Made by a program: the position numbers and the translations under genes
Part shown: positions 36,001 to 46,648 of the stretch, piece by piece
How positions within the stretch are numbered: the stretch's first letter is position 1
How the letters are laid out: every line of letters begins with the position of its first letter
The notes under the pieces: generated by a model
The model's input: the letters and a program-made list of their open reading frames with translations, nothing else
Database searches by the model: none
What the model was told of the DNA's origin: nothing
NCBI RefSeq assembly: GCF_902728235.1
Contig: NZ_CACVBO010000001.1
Location: 2,256,001 to 2,320,000 of the forward strand
DNA from: Lentimonas sp. CC4
GTDB lineage: Bacteria > Verrucomicrobiota > Verrucomicrobiia > Opitutales > Coraliomargaritaceae
Direction: 5' to 3'
Length of the DNA: 64,000 bases

Positions 36001-37099
36001 GGCGATAGCTATTGGCATAGGATTGCGCGACATCCCACAGTCCACCTTTGAGATAGTAGTCGCTATTAGTGCGCACCCACCACATCGGACGTCCCGCTAG
36101 GGTGGTGTCAAACTGATCGCCGAGCCCGCGCGAGAGATCCTTCTTTAAGCCGCCATCGCGAACATTGGACAACACACCAAAACTATGTGCTGTCCAATGA
36201 TCCGCCAGTTCGATGATTTTTTCTTCTTTCTGAGTGGGGCTATAACTGGTGCTGCTTAAAATGTTACTGGTGTCGAAGTATTTTGATAGGTCTTCCTTCC
36301 AGTCATCATCACTGAGGCTGAGCTCGGTCCATTGGTTGAAGGCCGGGCTGAAGTTGTTCGCAAGGGCGAGTAAATCTTCTTCAGTCGTGCCAGCAGGGGC
36401 AAAGCTCTCGTTGCTGTTTATTTTTATTTTCACACCTTCATCGCCGATCCACCAAGCGTATCCGCCAGTGGTGGCGCCTGCGTCAAGGATGGGCACCACA
36501 CCGGCCTCGGTTTCGATCGTGATTACGCCGGGGCGCCCTGTGGCGAGGCGTTGCTTCGTGCGTAGCAGTGCGACCGTGCCGAGGCTGGGGTTGATGCTCT
36601 CCAGATCTAGCGTGTCGAGTGAGGTGATTGGCTGTTCGGAAGAGAGTAGCCATTCTGGGCCATTCTCCCACGTCAGGGCATTGATTCCGGTGGCGGCATC
36701 TTGTGCAGTGCTGTTGTTCGCACCTTTTCGCACGCTCCACTTGTGGATGTCAGTCGCGCTGAGATTCGCATCGATCTGGTTTGCAATATCATTTGATTTC
36801 CAGACTCCAGTCACTAGCTTCTGGCTATCAGCGATAGTCGCTCGATCACTTAGGATGTCAGCCGTTGCAGTGATGCGCGCATCTGGGCCAGCGGTCTTTT
36901 GTAGGTCAGCTAAAGCGATGTTGAGACCCAATAGCGCATTCTGACGTGCCGATTGAATCTTTGTATTCCGCGCGGACTGTTCGGTCTCAACCTGTATTAA
37001 AGTGACCATGCTCAGAATCAGCAATAGCACGAATGCCATCAGTGACAGTGCGATTACCAATGCAAAGCCGTCATTTCTTTTATTACTGTGGATAGTCAT
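33068..37099 (-). CDS. Giant prepilin-like protein (Verru_Chthon cassette A-like)
   Basis: 1343 aa from ATG 37099. Starts with NKRNDGFALVIALSLMAF, a prepilin-type leader with Gly-Phe and a single hydrophobic helix, then TLIQVETEQSARNTKIQSAR, as in PilX-like minor pilins; the rest is a very long beta-rich exported body (LLSSEQPITSLDTLDL, LSDFDTAAAHLMVDGAFNVNS near the C-terminal third). Size and layout recall the Verru_Chthon cassette protein A family known from Verrucomicrobium and Chthoniobacter. The other cassette members are not in the window; only the small exported gene at 32389 follows. Probably a surface or type II/IV-pseudopilus component. Function not established. Confidence 0.7.
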   Translation of the reverse strand: MTIHSNKRNDGFALVIALSLMAFVLLLILSMVTLIQVETEQSARNTKIQSARQNALLGLNIALADLQKTAGPDARITATADILSDRATIADSQKLVTGVWKSNDIANQIDANLSATDIHKWSVRKGANNSTAQDAATGINALTWENGPEWLLSSEQPITSLDTLDLESINPSLGTVALLRTKQRLATGRPGVITIETEAGVVPILDAGATTGGYAWWIGDEGVKIKINSNESFAPAGTTEEDLLALANNFSPAFNQWTELSLSDDDWKEDLSKYFDTSNILSSTSYSPTQKEEKIIELADHWTAHSFGVLSNVRDGGLKKDLSRGLGDQFDTTLAGRPMWWVRTNSDYYLKGGLWDVAQSYANSYRPYPLWLAGFGDGSAPAEDQVGDYNSTSNYYYIKNINNDGPAGFTDPTDNSTAFEPRGPGPFATTNTQFVPSEDTASTYANATRWLYTSGPGASDAGLHNPIHNQETSVNVNNKRQQPIQHVIAPVVLGTVAELALSSATAADLWDLNFSDANGDHAYWTRERILTNLSISATPAALTKYYKQLNTSDPAESALADALRDNLALHVIVRPYAMVWNPYNVSLNDFEVEIRWFSGHVNKNSVPNLAEYDFAILDGSGNPLIFNVPSDKPSRDSAANFADSEALLLGSLTRRKEKQSRLDLVGMDPYNVLNLKIESDTPIAPGQIQMFAMDGIAEPKTGGNVLVSSASNPSTTLNGIVSAALPHKTLIPRGTPISGISYHVQARSEYDTDTSWGIDLYMSDVNGDSANERIANAGNTRARAIAASIPSLDSQAGTSGRRTVRRLFNSATNIEDLSPAGAAVDGLAYNRSGNELLNNADRYLDIVDDVSFRGVQVLGYLASLSLPADRPASEGLPLFAQFNPAAQAFLQVTDNNPDGFLWSTEVYDPSSAFVTPGIENMINGVPRWGNEFGPGGQDNIIVYDIPRYPLQSVGSLMHANLGIYDVQPTYTIGSGYASPFTEIGETYAVRSFSKASGSGSLNYYLPDASYLYNEALFDDYFFSSVPDESSARDNNTTPPFNQEFDETYLLAGGQLPNPRIVPTVRTVSMTELSDFDTAAAHLMVDGAFNVNSTSALAWKALLGHLQTVNIPGINLNDEFPLLRFGDNAQDRATDINSSWSGFRALSSAELDTLATSIVEQVRERGPFVSMADFVNRRLEDTDLGNRSALQAALDDTVNTTSPGLTQPAQYNPHDDWTGTFRTQALASDQSAGNTGWLLQPDLLKTLAPVLTPRSDTFTIRSYGNTLNPITGQANGEAWCEAIVQRYPEYIDDSPSEEPAYIKTWQNDKWKYTSNNNAALSQAARTYGRKFKIISFRWLTKDEL

Positions 37100-37285
37100 T
37101 CTAGGAGGTAGTAGATTCTTGGAGGGGAGTATTGAAATAATACTCATCTCTAGTTGAGGTATGTCAACCAAAAGAAGTATAATGAGCATTTATTGACATA
37201 AATATCAACGTGGGATACATAATAACTTCAATGATTTGCTATTGAGATCCCTTGTTTAACAGGGGCAGGTGGACCCTCCCAAGGC

Positions 37286-38161
37286 TTACATTGAGCATTT
37301 GCTGGGTGAATGGCCAAACTGCTTTTTGAAGGCTCGCGAGAAGTAATAGACGGACGAGTAGCCGAGTTCGCTTGCGGTTTCTGAGATGCTTCGTTGCTCG
37401 CGTATTAACAAATCGCGCGCGCGGTTGAGCTTGATCGTATTCTCGAACTCACGAGGTGAGTAGCCGGTCTCTTTTTTGAATGCGAATCGAAAGCGCGAAT
37501 AGCTGACACCCAATTCACTTGCGAGGGCTTCAAGGTTAGTATGCGTCGATAAGTTGTTCAGCATCGTAGCCTTTGCCAGAATCACCAGCTCTGCATCTTT
37601 ACTCTGTGACCTACCGACAGTTAGCGCACCTGATTTAAGAAATGCGAGTATGAGGGGCACATGACTCGCGAGCACTTGCTCCTTGGCGGCGATGGGTTGC
37701 TGTATCCAGTGTAGAATTTGATCGAAGTGCTTGATCAATGCATCGCCCTGGGCGACCTTGCAGATCGGCTCCTCAGGCGAGAAAAAAGACCCCATGATGC
37801 GGCTCGCTTCGCGGCCAAGGAACCCCGTCCAATACTCCGACCAGCCAGTTTCTGGATCAGGCTTATAGCGATGCCATTCATTCGGGAACAGCAATATGGC
37901 ATCGCCACTATTGACTATCGTCTCCGACAGGGAGCGCGATTCGAAGGTGCCAGACCCTTTAGTGATGTAGACGACCTGAAATTCGTCCAAGGTTCGACGA
38001 CCATCTGTGTCAAAAAGGTGACTCAATGGGTGACCTGTATGGGGGTATTTTGAATGCGGCGGCACGCTTTGGCGCCCCGCGTGAATTAACCTCCAGCCCC
38101 ATTCCTTTGCCTGCTGGTCTGTTGGGAGGTAGCGACTGAAACTTTGCGGACTATGAGACAT
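37286..38161 (-). CDS. AraC-family regulator, divergent from rhaA
   Basis: 291 aa. N-terminal cupin-like effector domain ([51 protein letters not shown]) and a C-terminal two-HTH domain with [20 protein letters not shown] and [20 protein letters not shown], ending [13 protein letters not shown]. It is divergent from rhamnose isomerase across a 112-bp gap, so it probably controls rhamnose use. This is inference from position; a RhaS/RhaR orthology is not implied. Confidence 0.9.
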   Translation of the reverse strand: MSHSPQSFSRYLPTDQQAKEWGWRLIHAGRQSVPPHSKYPHTGHPLSHLFDTDGRRTLDEFQVVYITKGSGTFESRSLSETIVNSGDAILLFPNEWHRYKPDPETGWSEYWTGFLGREASRIMGSFFSPEEPICKVAQGDALIKHFDQILHWIQQPIAAKEQVLASHVPLILAFLKSGALTVGRSQSKDAELVILAKATMLNNLSTHTNLEALASELGVSYSRFRFAFKKETGYSPREFENTIKLNRARDLLIREQRSISETASELGYSSVYYFSRAFKKQFGHSPSKCSM

Positions 38162-38273
38162 GAACTCATTGAGTTTAGTAATGTCAAAAAGTGCAAATAC
38201 AATGTCAGAGGGTGTATTCCAATTGTTAGTATATGGGGGTATAATTTGGCGTTTTAACCAATCCTGTAGAACT

Positions 38274-39515
38274 ATGTTTACTCAAGTAAAAGAATTGTAT
38301 GCGTCGCTAGGCGTTGATGTGGAGCAGGCCCTAGAGGCCATGGCAAAGACGCCGATTTCATTACACTGCTGGCAAGGCGATGATGTTGTCGGCTTTGAGG
38401 CTGGCGCTGGTGCGCTTGGTAGTGGCCTCGCCGTCACGGGGAACTATCCTGGCAAGGCGCGCACGATTGCTGAATTACGTCAGGACTTGGAGAAAGTCCT
38501 CTCTATGCTGCCAGGGAAGCATCGTTTAAACCTACATGCGATTTACGGTGATTTTGGCGACGAATCTGTCGATCGCGATCAGATTGAAGTGAAGCATTTT
38601 CAGAGCTGGATTGATTGGGCGAAGGAGCAAGGGATTGGGCTGGATTTCAATCCATCTTGTTTCTCGCATCCGAAGGCAGATGATGGCCTGACGTTGAGCC
38701 ACCCCGATCCAGAAATCCGTGCTTTCTGGATTGAGCATTGTAAGCGTAGTCGAGTGATCAGTGCAGCGATGGGCGAGCAACTCGGAACTGCTAGTGTGAT
38801 GAATGTCTGGGTGCCAGATGGTATGAAGGATATGCCGGCGGATCGTCAGAGCTACCGCCAGCGATTGTCTGACAGTTTGGATGAAGTCTTTTCTGAAAAA
38901 CTAAACCCTGCGCACCATATTGATGCGGTGGAGTGTAAGCTCTTTGGTATTGGGTCGGAGAGTATGGTGGTTGGCTCGCATGAATTCTACATGGGGTATG
39001 CGATCAAAAATCAGACTGCGCTTTGCCTCGACGCAGGTCACTTCCATCCGACCGAAGGAATTGCAGATAAGATTTCTTCCGTGATGATGTATGTGCCAGA
39101 GTTGTTGCTGCACGTGTCTCGCGGTGTGCGGTGGGACAGTGACCATGTGGTGCTGTTCGACGATCAAACGCAGGCAATTATGCAGGAACTCGTCCGCTGC
39201 GACGTGCTGCCGCGCACTCACATTGGTCTCGATTTCTTCGATGCATCGATCAACCGAATCGGCGCATGGGCGATCGGCACGCGTGCCGCTCAGAAGTCTT
39301 TGCTCCTTGCGTTGCTGGAACCTCGCGAGCAATTGCGAGCAGCAGAACTTGCTGGTGATTATACCACACGCTTAGCCCTGCTTGAGCAAGCGAAGGCATT
39401 GCCATGGTCGGTGATCTGGGAGGAGTTCTGTAAGCGTAATGAAGTTCCAGGTGAGATGGCACTTCTAGATGCGGTTAAGCATTACGAAGCCACCGTTCTT
39501 GCTGGTCGTTGCTAA
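38274..39515 (+). CDS. rhaA: L-rhamnose isomerase
   Basis: 413 aa cytoplasmic enzyme converting L-rhamnose to L-rhamnulose. Start ATG 38274 ([13 protein letters not shown]) fits the family; an earlier in-frame ATG at 38160 would overlap the regulator. Family motifs: [18 protein letters not shown] near residue 26, [48 protein letters not shown] and [15 protein letters not shown], which carry the metal ligands. Neighbouring kinase and aldolase genes are not in the window. Fits use of rhamnose from sulfated glycans. Confidence 0.95.
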   Translation: MFTQVKELYASLGVDVEQALEAMAKTPISLHCWQGDDVVGFEAGAGALGSGLAVTGNYPGKARTIAELRQDLEKVLSMLPGKHRLNLHAIYGDFGDESVDRDQIEVKHFQSWIDWAKEQGIGLDFNPSCFSHPKADDGLTLSHPDPEIRAFWIEHCKRSRVISAAMGEQLGTASVMNVWVPDGMKDMPADRQSYRQRLSDSLDEVFSEKLNPAHHIDAVECKLFGIGSESMVVGSHEFYMGYAIKNQTALCLDAGHFHPTEGIADKISSVMMYVPELLLHVSRGVRWDSDHVVLFDDQTQAIMQELVRCDVLPRTHIGLDFFDASINRIGAWAIGTRAAQKSLLLALLEPREQLRAAELAGDYTTRLALLEQAKALPWSVIWEEFCKRNEVPGEMALLDAVKHYEATVLAGRC

Positions 39516-39529
39516 TGGTGTGTGGCACA

Positions 39530-39560
39530 AAAAAACGGAGCACGTCTGTGCTCCGTTTTT
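39530..39560. terminator. Bidirectional terminator
   Basis: Stem ACGGAGCAC/GTGCTCCGT (39535-39543 with 39548-39556) with A-run left and T-run right, between the convergent rhaA and nirD genes. Confidence 0.88.
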
Positions 39561-39584
39561 GAAGGTGGTTTGGCGAATGGTGTT

Positions 39585-39929
39585 TTAGACCTGTAGGTAA
39601 ACGCGGCCGTTTTCGCGTTTTACGGGATAGGTGACCAGGCTGGCTAGCTCGCCTTCGCCGAGAAACTCGCCCGTGCGGAGTGAGAAGGTGTGCTTGTGCA
39701 GCGGACATGCAACCTTGGGCTCTCCGTTTTGGGTGCCCGTTAGGCCGCGGGATAGCACCATTTGTCCGTTATACGGGCTCTGGTTTTGCACGGCATACCA
39801 TTCGTCGGTGTTGAAGTGGAAGACGGCGATCTGCAGTGCGTCGTGTTGGATGCAGATGCCGAGGCCTTCGGGGAAGTCGGCTTCGCTGCCGGCTTCGATC
39901 CAAGTTGTTTGTTCAAGTGTGTCTGACAT
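39585..39929 (-). CDS. nirD: Nitrite reductase (NADH) small subunit
   Basis: 114 aa. NirD is the Rieske-fold small partner of assimilatory or detoxifying NADH-nitrite reductase. Contains CPLHKHTFSLRTGEFLGEGE near residue 74; the first Cys-X-His pair of a true Rieske cluster is absent (QNQSPYNGQMVLSRG instead), as is usual in NirD. Downstream of nirB by 33 bp, with AATTAGG-type heptamers just before the ATG instead of a clear ribosome binding site. Confidence 0.92.
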   Translation of the reverse strand: MSDTLEQTTWIEAGSEADFPEGLGICIQHDALQIAVFHFNTDEWYAVQNQSPYNGQMVLSRGLTGTQNGEPKVACPLHKHTFSLRTGEFLGEGELASLVTYPVKRENGRVYLQV

Positions 39930-39955
39930 GAGAATTAGGAATTAGGAATTAGGAA
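39930..39955 (-). repeat. Heptanucleotide repeat before nirD start
   Basis: On the plus strand (GAATTAG)n, about three units plus partials, ending directly at the nirD ATG. The same kind of repeat precedes fucU (56819-56865). Confidence 0.75.
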
Positions 39956-39962
39956 ATGTGTG

Positions 39963-42482
<2,520 letters not shown>

Positions 42483-42719
42483 ATATATAAGAGTGTTAAA
42501 TTCGTTTTAGGAGTTTGTGGGTGGTTTAGCGTGTGCCGTGCCAGCTTTTAGTATGCGCGATATTTAACTATGAATAATTTACATGAATTATATTAATGAA
42601 AATGGGTTGCTGGTTTAAACGCATGGCAATGGGAGAAATCACTTGATTTGAATCTTCACATAGCTGTCTGGCTGTGGCATCTTGCGCCCTTCGTTTTATT
42701 TCACGAAACACTGACTTGC

Positions 42720-42992
42720 ATGAACCACGAACAACCTAAGAACCCTTTACACGGCTATACGCTCGAGCAGATCGTCATCAGTCTCTCTGACTATTATGGA
42801 TGGGACGGCCTTGGCGGTCGTATTGAGATTCGCTGCTTCAACGAGAATCCGTCGGTTAAATCTAGCCTGAAGTTCTTACGTCGCACGCCATGGGCGCGTA
42901 AGAAGGTAGAGGAGCTGTTTGTCTATACACTTGAAAAATACGGCACAGATGAGGCTTCGGAGGAAGAGGCGGCGTCTGAAGGTGAGGGGTAG
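42720..42992 (+). CDS. VF530-family DNA-binding-like protein
   Basis: 90 aa from ATG 42720 ([19 protein letters not shown]); longer in-frame starts lack family similarity. Core [27 protein letters not shown] and [20 protein letters not shown] closely fits the small VF530/DUF2132 family, which folds as a DNA-binding-like domain of unknown role. Acidic C-terminal tail ([10 protein letters not shown]). Monocistronic. Confidence 0.85.
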   Translation: MNHEQPKNPLHGYTLEQIVISLSDYYGWDGLGGRIEIRCFNENPSVKSSLKFLRRTPWARKKVEELFVYTLEKYGTDEASEEEAASEGEG

Positions 42993-43068
42993 CGGACTTT
43001 GGGCGATTATCTTGATGGACATTTGATGACGCGCCGAATGGCACTACCCTGAGATTCGAGTTGAATTC

Positions 43069-43115
43069 GTAGGGGCTTTGCTCGCGAAGACCGCAATAAC
43101 ACTGAACACTATCGT
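43069..43115 (+). repeat. Repeat family A, solitary left arm
   Basis: GTAGGGGCTTTGCTCGCGAA followed by GACCGCAATAACACTGAACAC, matching the left arm and the first ~20 bp of the interior of family A repeats. No right arm is found nearby, so this is a decayed or partial copy 38 kb from the array, upstream of prfB. Confidence 0.7.
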
Positions 43116-43349
43116 GTCTCCTTCGCCTTAAACTCCTTTAGCCGCCTGCGACTCAGTTTTCCCAACAATAATATTCAGAATTGTTGAGATTGTCTCCGAG
43201 TAAATTCCCGCTACGTCGCGTTTATTCAATCATCCACTGTCCTTTGAATCGTGCCAGTTTAGGTGTGCTTGCGTTACCTTTGGGGGATTCGGTATCGCTT
43301 CGCCATTTTTATCTTTAACTCTGTGCGCTCTTCGTTCCTATCTTAGCGC

Positions 43350-44511
43350 ATGAATTTGATTACACCAGATGTGCGTTCCCAGATAACAGAGGTCACCCGT
43401 CGTGCCGGCCATATTTGGAGGTATCTTTGACGGGGATACCAAGACGATACAGATCGCTGAGTTAGAGGCGAAGATGGTTGAGCCGGGCTTTTGGGATGAC
43501 CAGAAGTCGGCACAAAAAGTGATTGGCGAGGCGAATCGCATGAAGGCGATGATTAATCCGACCAAGGCATTTCGTGTCGAGTTGGATGATTTGGCTGCTA
43601 TGCTTGAATTGGTCGATGAGATGGCGGACGATCCTGATGCCGAGTCGTATCAGCAAGAGGTTTTGGATACTTTGGCACGCATGCAACCGAAGTTGGATGA
43701 GCTTGAGTTGGCCTCTTTTTTGAGTGGGCCGAATGATGGCTGTAATGCGCTATTGACTGTGAATTCGGGTGCGGGTGGCACGGAGTCTTGTGATTGGGCA
43801 GAGATGTTGTTTCGCATGTATTCACGTTGGGCCGAGCGTGCAGGTTTTTCGGTGGAGGTGCTCGATATCGCTCCGGGTGAAGAAGCGGGCATTAATGCCG
43901 CGACGATTCGTATCTCGGGGCCGAATGCGTTTGGCTATGCCAAGGCAGAGCGTGGAGTGCACCGGTTAGTGCGCATTAGTCCGTTTGATTCGGCGGCGCG
44001 GCGGCATACGTCCTTCTCGTCGGTTGATGTGATTGCAGAGTTGGAAGACGATGCGGATATAGAGATCGATCCATCGGATCTTCGCACGGATGTGTATCGT
44101 GCAAGTGGTAAGGGCGGGCAGCACGTTAATAAAACTGAGTCGGCAGTGCGCTTAACGCACATCCCGAGTGGTATCGTGGTGACCTGCCAGAATGACCGTT
44201 CGCAAATTAAAAATAAAGCCACTGCGATGCGCACGTTGAAGTCTCGCTTGTATGAAAAGCAAGAGGACGAGAAGCGCAGCGAAATGGAGAAGTTTTACGG
44301 CGAGAAGGGCGATATTGCTTGGGGCAATCAGATCCGCTCGTATGTCTTCCAGCCGTATCAGATGATCAAGGATCTGCGCACCGGTGTGGAGTCTGGTAAT
44401 ATCCAAGCGGTCATGGATGGTGCGCTCGAACCGTTTATTCATGCATGGTTACGTGCCGGTGGTCCGACTTCGCGTAAATCTGCGGCTGAGAGAGAATTTG
44501 GAGATGAGTGA
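43350..44511 (+). CDS. prfB: Peptide chain release factor 2, programmed frameshift
   Basis: RF2, which ends translation at UGA and UAA. The gene starts at ATG 43350 ([11 protein letters not shown]) and reaches an in-frame TGA at codon 27 (43428-43430) in the classical context GGAGGTATCTTTGAC: an internal Shine-Dalgarno-like GGAGG, then CTT TGA C. A +1 shift at CTT continues into the long frame ending at 44511, for a 386-aa product. Codon-recognition tripeptide SPF is near residue 210 and the catalytic GGQ near 255. Low RF2 lets the ribosome shift, giving autoregulation. The next gene overlaps its stop by 8 nt. Confidence 0.96.
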
Positions 44512-45934
44512 GATGGCAGAAGAAGTGCAGGGTTTGAGTCATGCGGCTGTGGTTAAGGCCTTTTCTGAGCAGAGCTTGTTTGAGAACAAGACTTGGCGGT
44601 ATTCGCCTGTGGCGTTTCCGTTGGATGCAAAACAAGTGGCTGAGATCGCATTGATCGGGCAGGCGTGTTACGATTTCTACCGCGCGCATGAGTCGCTTTA
44701 TTTGCGCTCGGCAACGGGGAAGAATTTACTACGTAATCGCGAACTTAAGGCGCCGTGGGTTGCGGAGTATCTAGACCGCGGTAAGCCAGACGCGCTGATC
44801 GAGCATGCGCGTTCGAAGGCGCTGCGGGGTTCGACGCCAATGGTGGTGCGTCCGGATTTGCTGATGACGGAAAACGGATTTGCGCTCACTGAGATCGATT
44901 CGGTGCCAGGGGGGATCGGGCTGACTGCATTTTTAAATCGGCTGTATGAAGGTGTGCATGCCGATGCTCTGATTGGGGCTGGCATGCAGGATATGGTGGA
45001 GGCGTTTTATCAAGCGCTCTGCAGTCGCGCGCCGGAGGTCATTTCGCCAATGATTGCCATTCTTGTCAGTGATGAGGCTGCGACGTATCGACCTGAGATG
45101 GAGTGGGTCGCCGAGGAGCTACGACTACTCGGACGTCGCGTGTATGTGTATCATGCCGACGATGTGATGCCGCTCGGGGATACGATTTGTGTGCCGATGG
45201 ATGGTGAACCGCAGCAGGTCGATGTGATCTATCGCTTCTGGGAATTGTTTGATTTGGCGAATGTATCGATCGCTGAGCATTTATTGAAGGCGCGTCGCGA
45301 GTCGCAGCTGAGCTTGACGCCGCCGATGCGGCCGTTCCAGGAGGAGAAGCTGAATCTGGCGCTCTTCCATCACCACATGTTGGAGGATTTCTGGAAGGAG
45401 GCGTTGCCGAAGGCCTCGTATCGCGTGTTAAAACGAGTGATTCCGCAGTCGTGGATCATGGACCCGGTGGAGTTGCCGCCCAATGCCGTGTTGGATGCGC
45501 CCTTGATTGGTGGTAAGCCGATGACTAATTGGTTGCAGTTGGCGGATGCGAGTAAGAAGGAGCGTAATTTGATCATTAAGATCAGCGGATTCCACGAGAG
45601 CGCATGGGGCGCACGGAGTGTGACCCTGGGGAGTGACTCTTCGAAGGCCGACTGGGAAAGTGCGATTCAGCAGGCGGTCACCATGGCCGACACCTCGCTG
45701 CATATTCTGCAGACTTACGAGAAACCGCGTCGTTTGCGCCACCCTGTCTATAGTGAAGATGGCAGTCTCTATCAAATGGAGGGACGTATGCGTTTGTGCC
45801 CGTATTATTTCGTCGATGAAAAAGCGCAGCGTGCGCACTTGCATGGCGTGCTGGCGACATTGTGCCCTGCCGACAAAAAAATCATCCACGGTATGAAGGA
45901 TGCGGCCTTGTTGCCCTGCGTGCTCGCAGATTGA
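44504..45934 (+). CDS. Unrecognised conserved-looking protein after prfB
   Basis: 476 aa starting at ATG 44504, overlapping the prfB stop codon (ATGAGTGA), so translationally coupled. I do not recognise the family. It is soluble, without a signal peptide or membrane helix. Phrases [21 protein letters not shown] with VPGGIG (about residues 116-142), [23 protein letters not shown] and [19 protein letters not shown] could belong to an ATP-grasp-like fold, because acidic and Lys-rich strands recur, but this is speculative. Coupling to release factor 2 suggests housekeeping rather than glycan use. Confidence 0.6.
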   Translation: MSEMAEEVQGLSHAAVVKAFSEQSLFENKTWRYSPVAFPLDAKQVAEIALIGQACYDFYRAHESLYLRSATGKNLLRNRELKAPWVAEYLDRGKPDALIEHARSKALRGSTPMVVRPDLLMTENGFALTEIDSVPGGIGLTAFLNRLYEGVHADALIGAGMQDMVEAFYQALCSRAPEVISPMIAILVSDEAATYRPEMEWVAEELRLLGRRVYVYHADDVMPLGDTICVPMDGEPQQVDVIYRFWELFDLANVSIAEHLLKARRESQLSLTPPMRPFQEEKLNLALFHHHMLEDFWKEALPKASYRVLKRVIPQSWIMDPVELPPNAVLDAPLIGGKPMTNWLQLADASKKERNLIIKISGFHESAWGARSVTLGSDSSKADWESAIQQAVTMADTSLHILQTYEKPRRLRHPVYSEDGSLYQMEGRMRLCPYYFVDEKAQRAHLHGVLATLCPADKKIIHGMKDAALLPCVLAD

Positions 45935-45948
45935 TACCATAGATAGCG

Positions 45949-46359
45949 ATGAGTCCGGTTTGGAGAGGTTTTGCTGGGTTATTCGCAGTTGTTTTCCTTG
46001 CTGTCTATGTGACTCAGATGGAGGACAGAGCTGAGGCAGAAGCGGCTCTGATACGCGAAGTTGATCCGATTGAGGTAGCCTCACTGGCATACGAACGTGG
46101 TGACCTTACTTTCTATGAAGTGTGGTTTTCACGAACAGACAAGGACGGGCGAGAGGTGGGTGGTTGGATTTTGCTTGGTCAGAAAGAGATCCCTGAAGGG
46201 CTCTTAGGCGCTTATCCTGATCGATTCCAGTTCCGCAATTCCAAACATTTTGGCTTAACGCATGAGCAGAACTTATTCAGTCGAAGGGCACGTAAATGGT
46301 CACTCGCATACAATACTCACCTAGCAAAACTCCTATCTCCTGAGCTAGCGAATCCCTGA
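45949..46359 (+). CDS. Small single-helix membrane protein, unknown
   Basis: 136 aa with one N-terminal hydrophobic helix (GFAGLFAVVFLAVYVTQM), then a soluble charged domain (YERGDLTFYEVWFSRTDKDG). It could be an anchored or exported protein. No family recognised. 14 bp after the preceding gene, so likely in the prfB transcript. Confidence 0.65.
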   Translation: MSPVWRGFAGLFAVVFLAVYVTQMEDRAEAEAALIREVDPIEVASLAYERGDLTFYEVWFSRTDKDGREVGGWILLGQKEIPEGLLGAYPDRFQFRNSKHFGLTHEQNLFSRRARKWSLAYNTHLAKLLSPELANP

Positions 46360-46648
46360 AGTGGGCAAATGCCTAAAATTGCGCCATGTTGGTGTTTTTT
46401 TGGCATCCTTTTAAGAGTGAAAATACGCATTATCACGCGTGCGCCCTGTGTGTAAACTGTTGAATACGTGAGGTTTTTTGTATAGTTGCGTGCGCGTAGC
46501 GTTTCAACTTGTTCGTTGCATAGATTTTACAAAGAACTGGCCTCTTTTGTGCTTTCACTCTTTCAAATTTTCAAAAAATAGTTAATTTTTTCGCTTTAAA
46601 TATTACTGCGTCGGCAGAATTTTATAAATTTCCACACATAAATACGTT
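46360..46648. other. Upstream region of glycogen phosphorylase
   Basis: About 290 bp, AT-rich towards the gene, with no recognisable coding or structured element. Expected to hold the glgP promoter. Confidence 0.4.
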
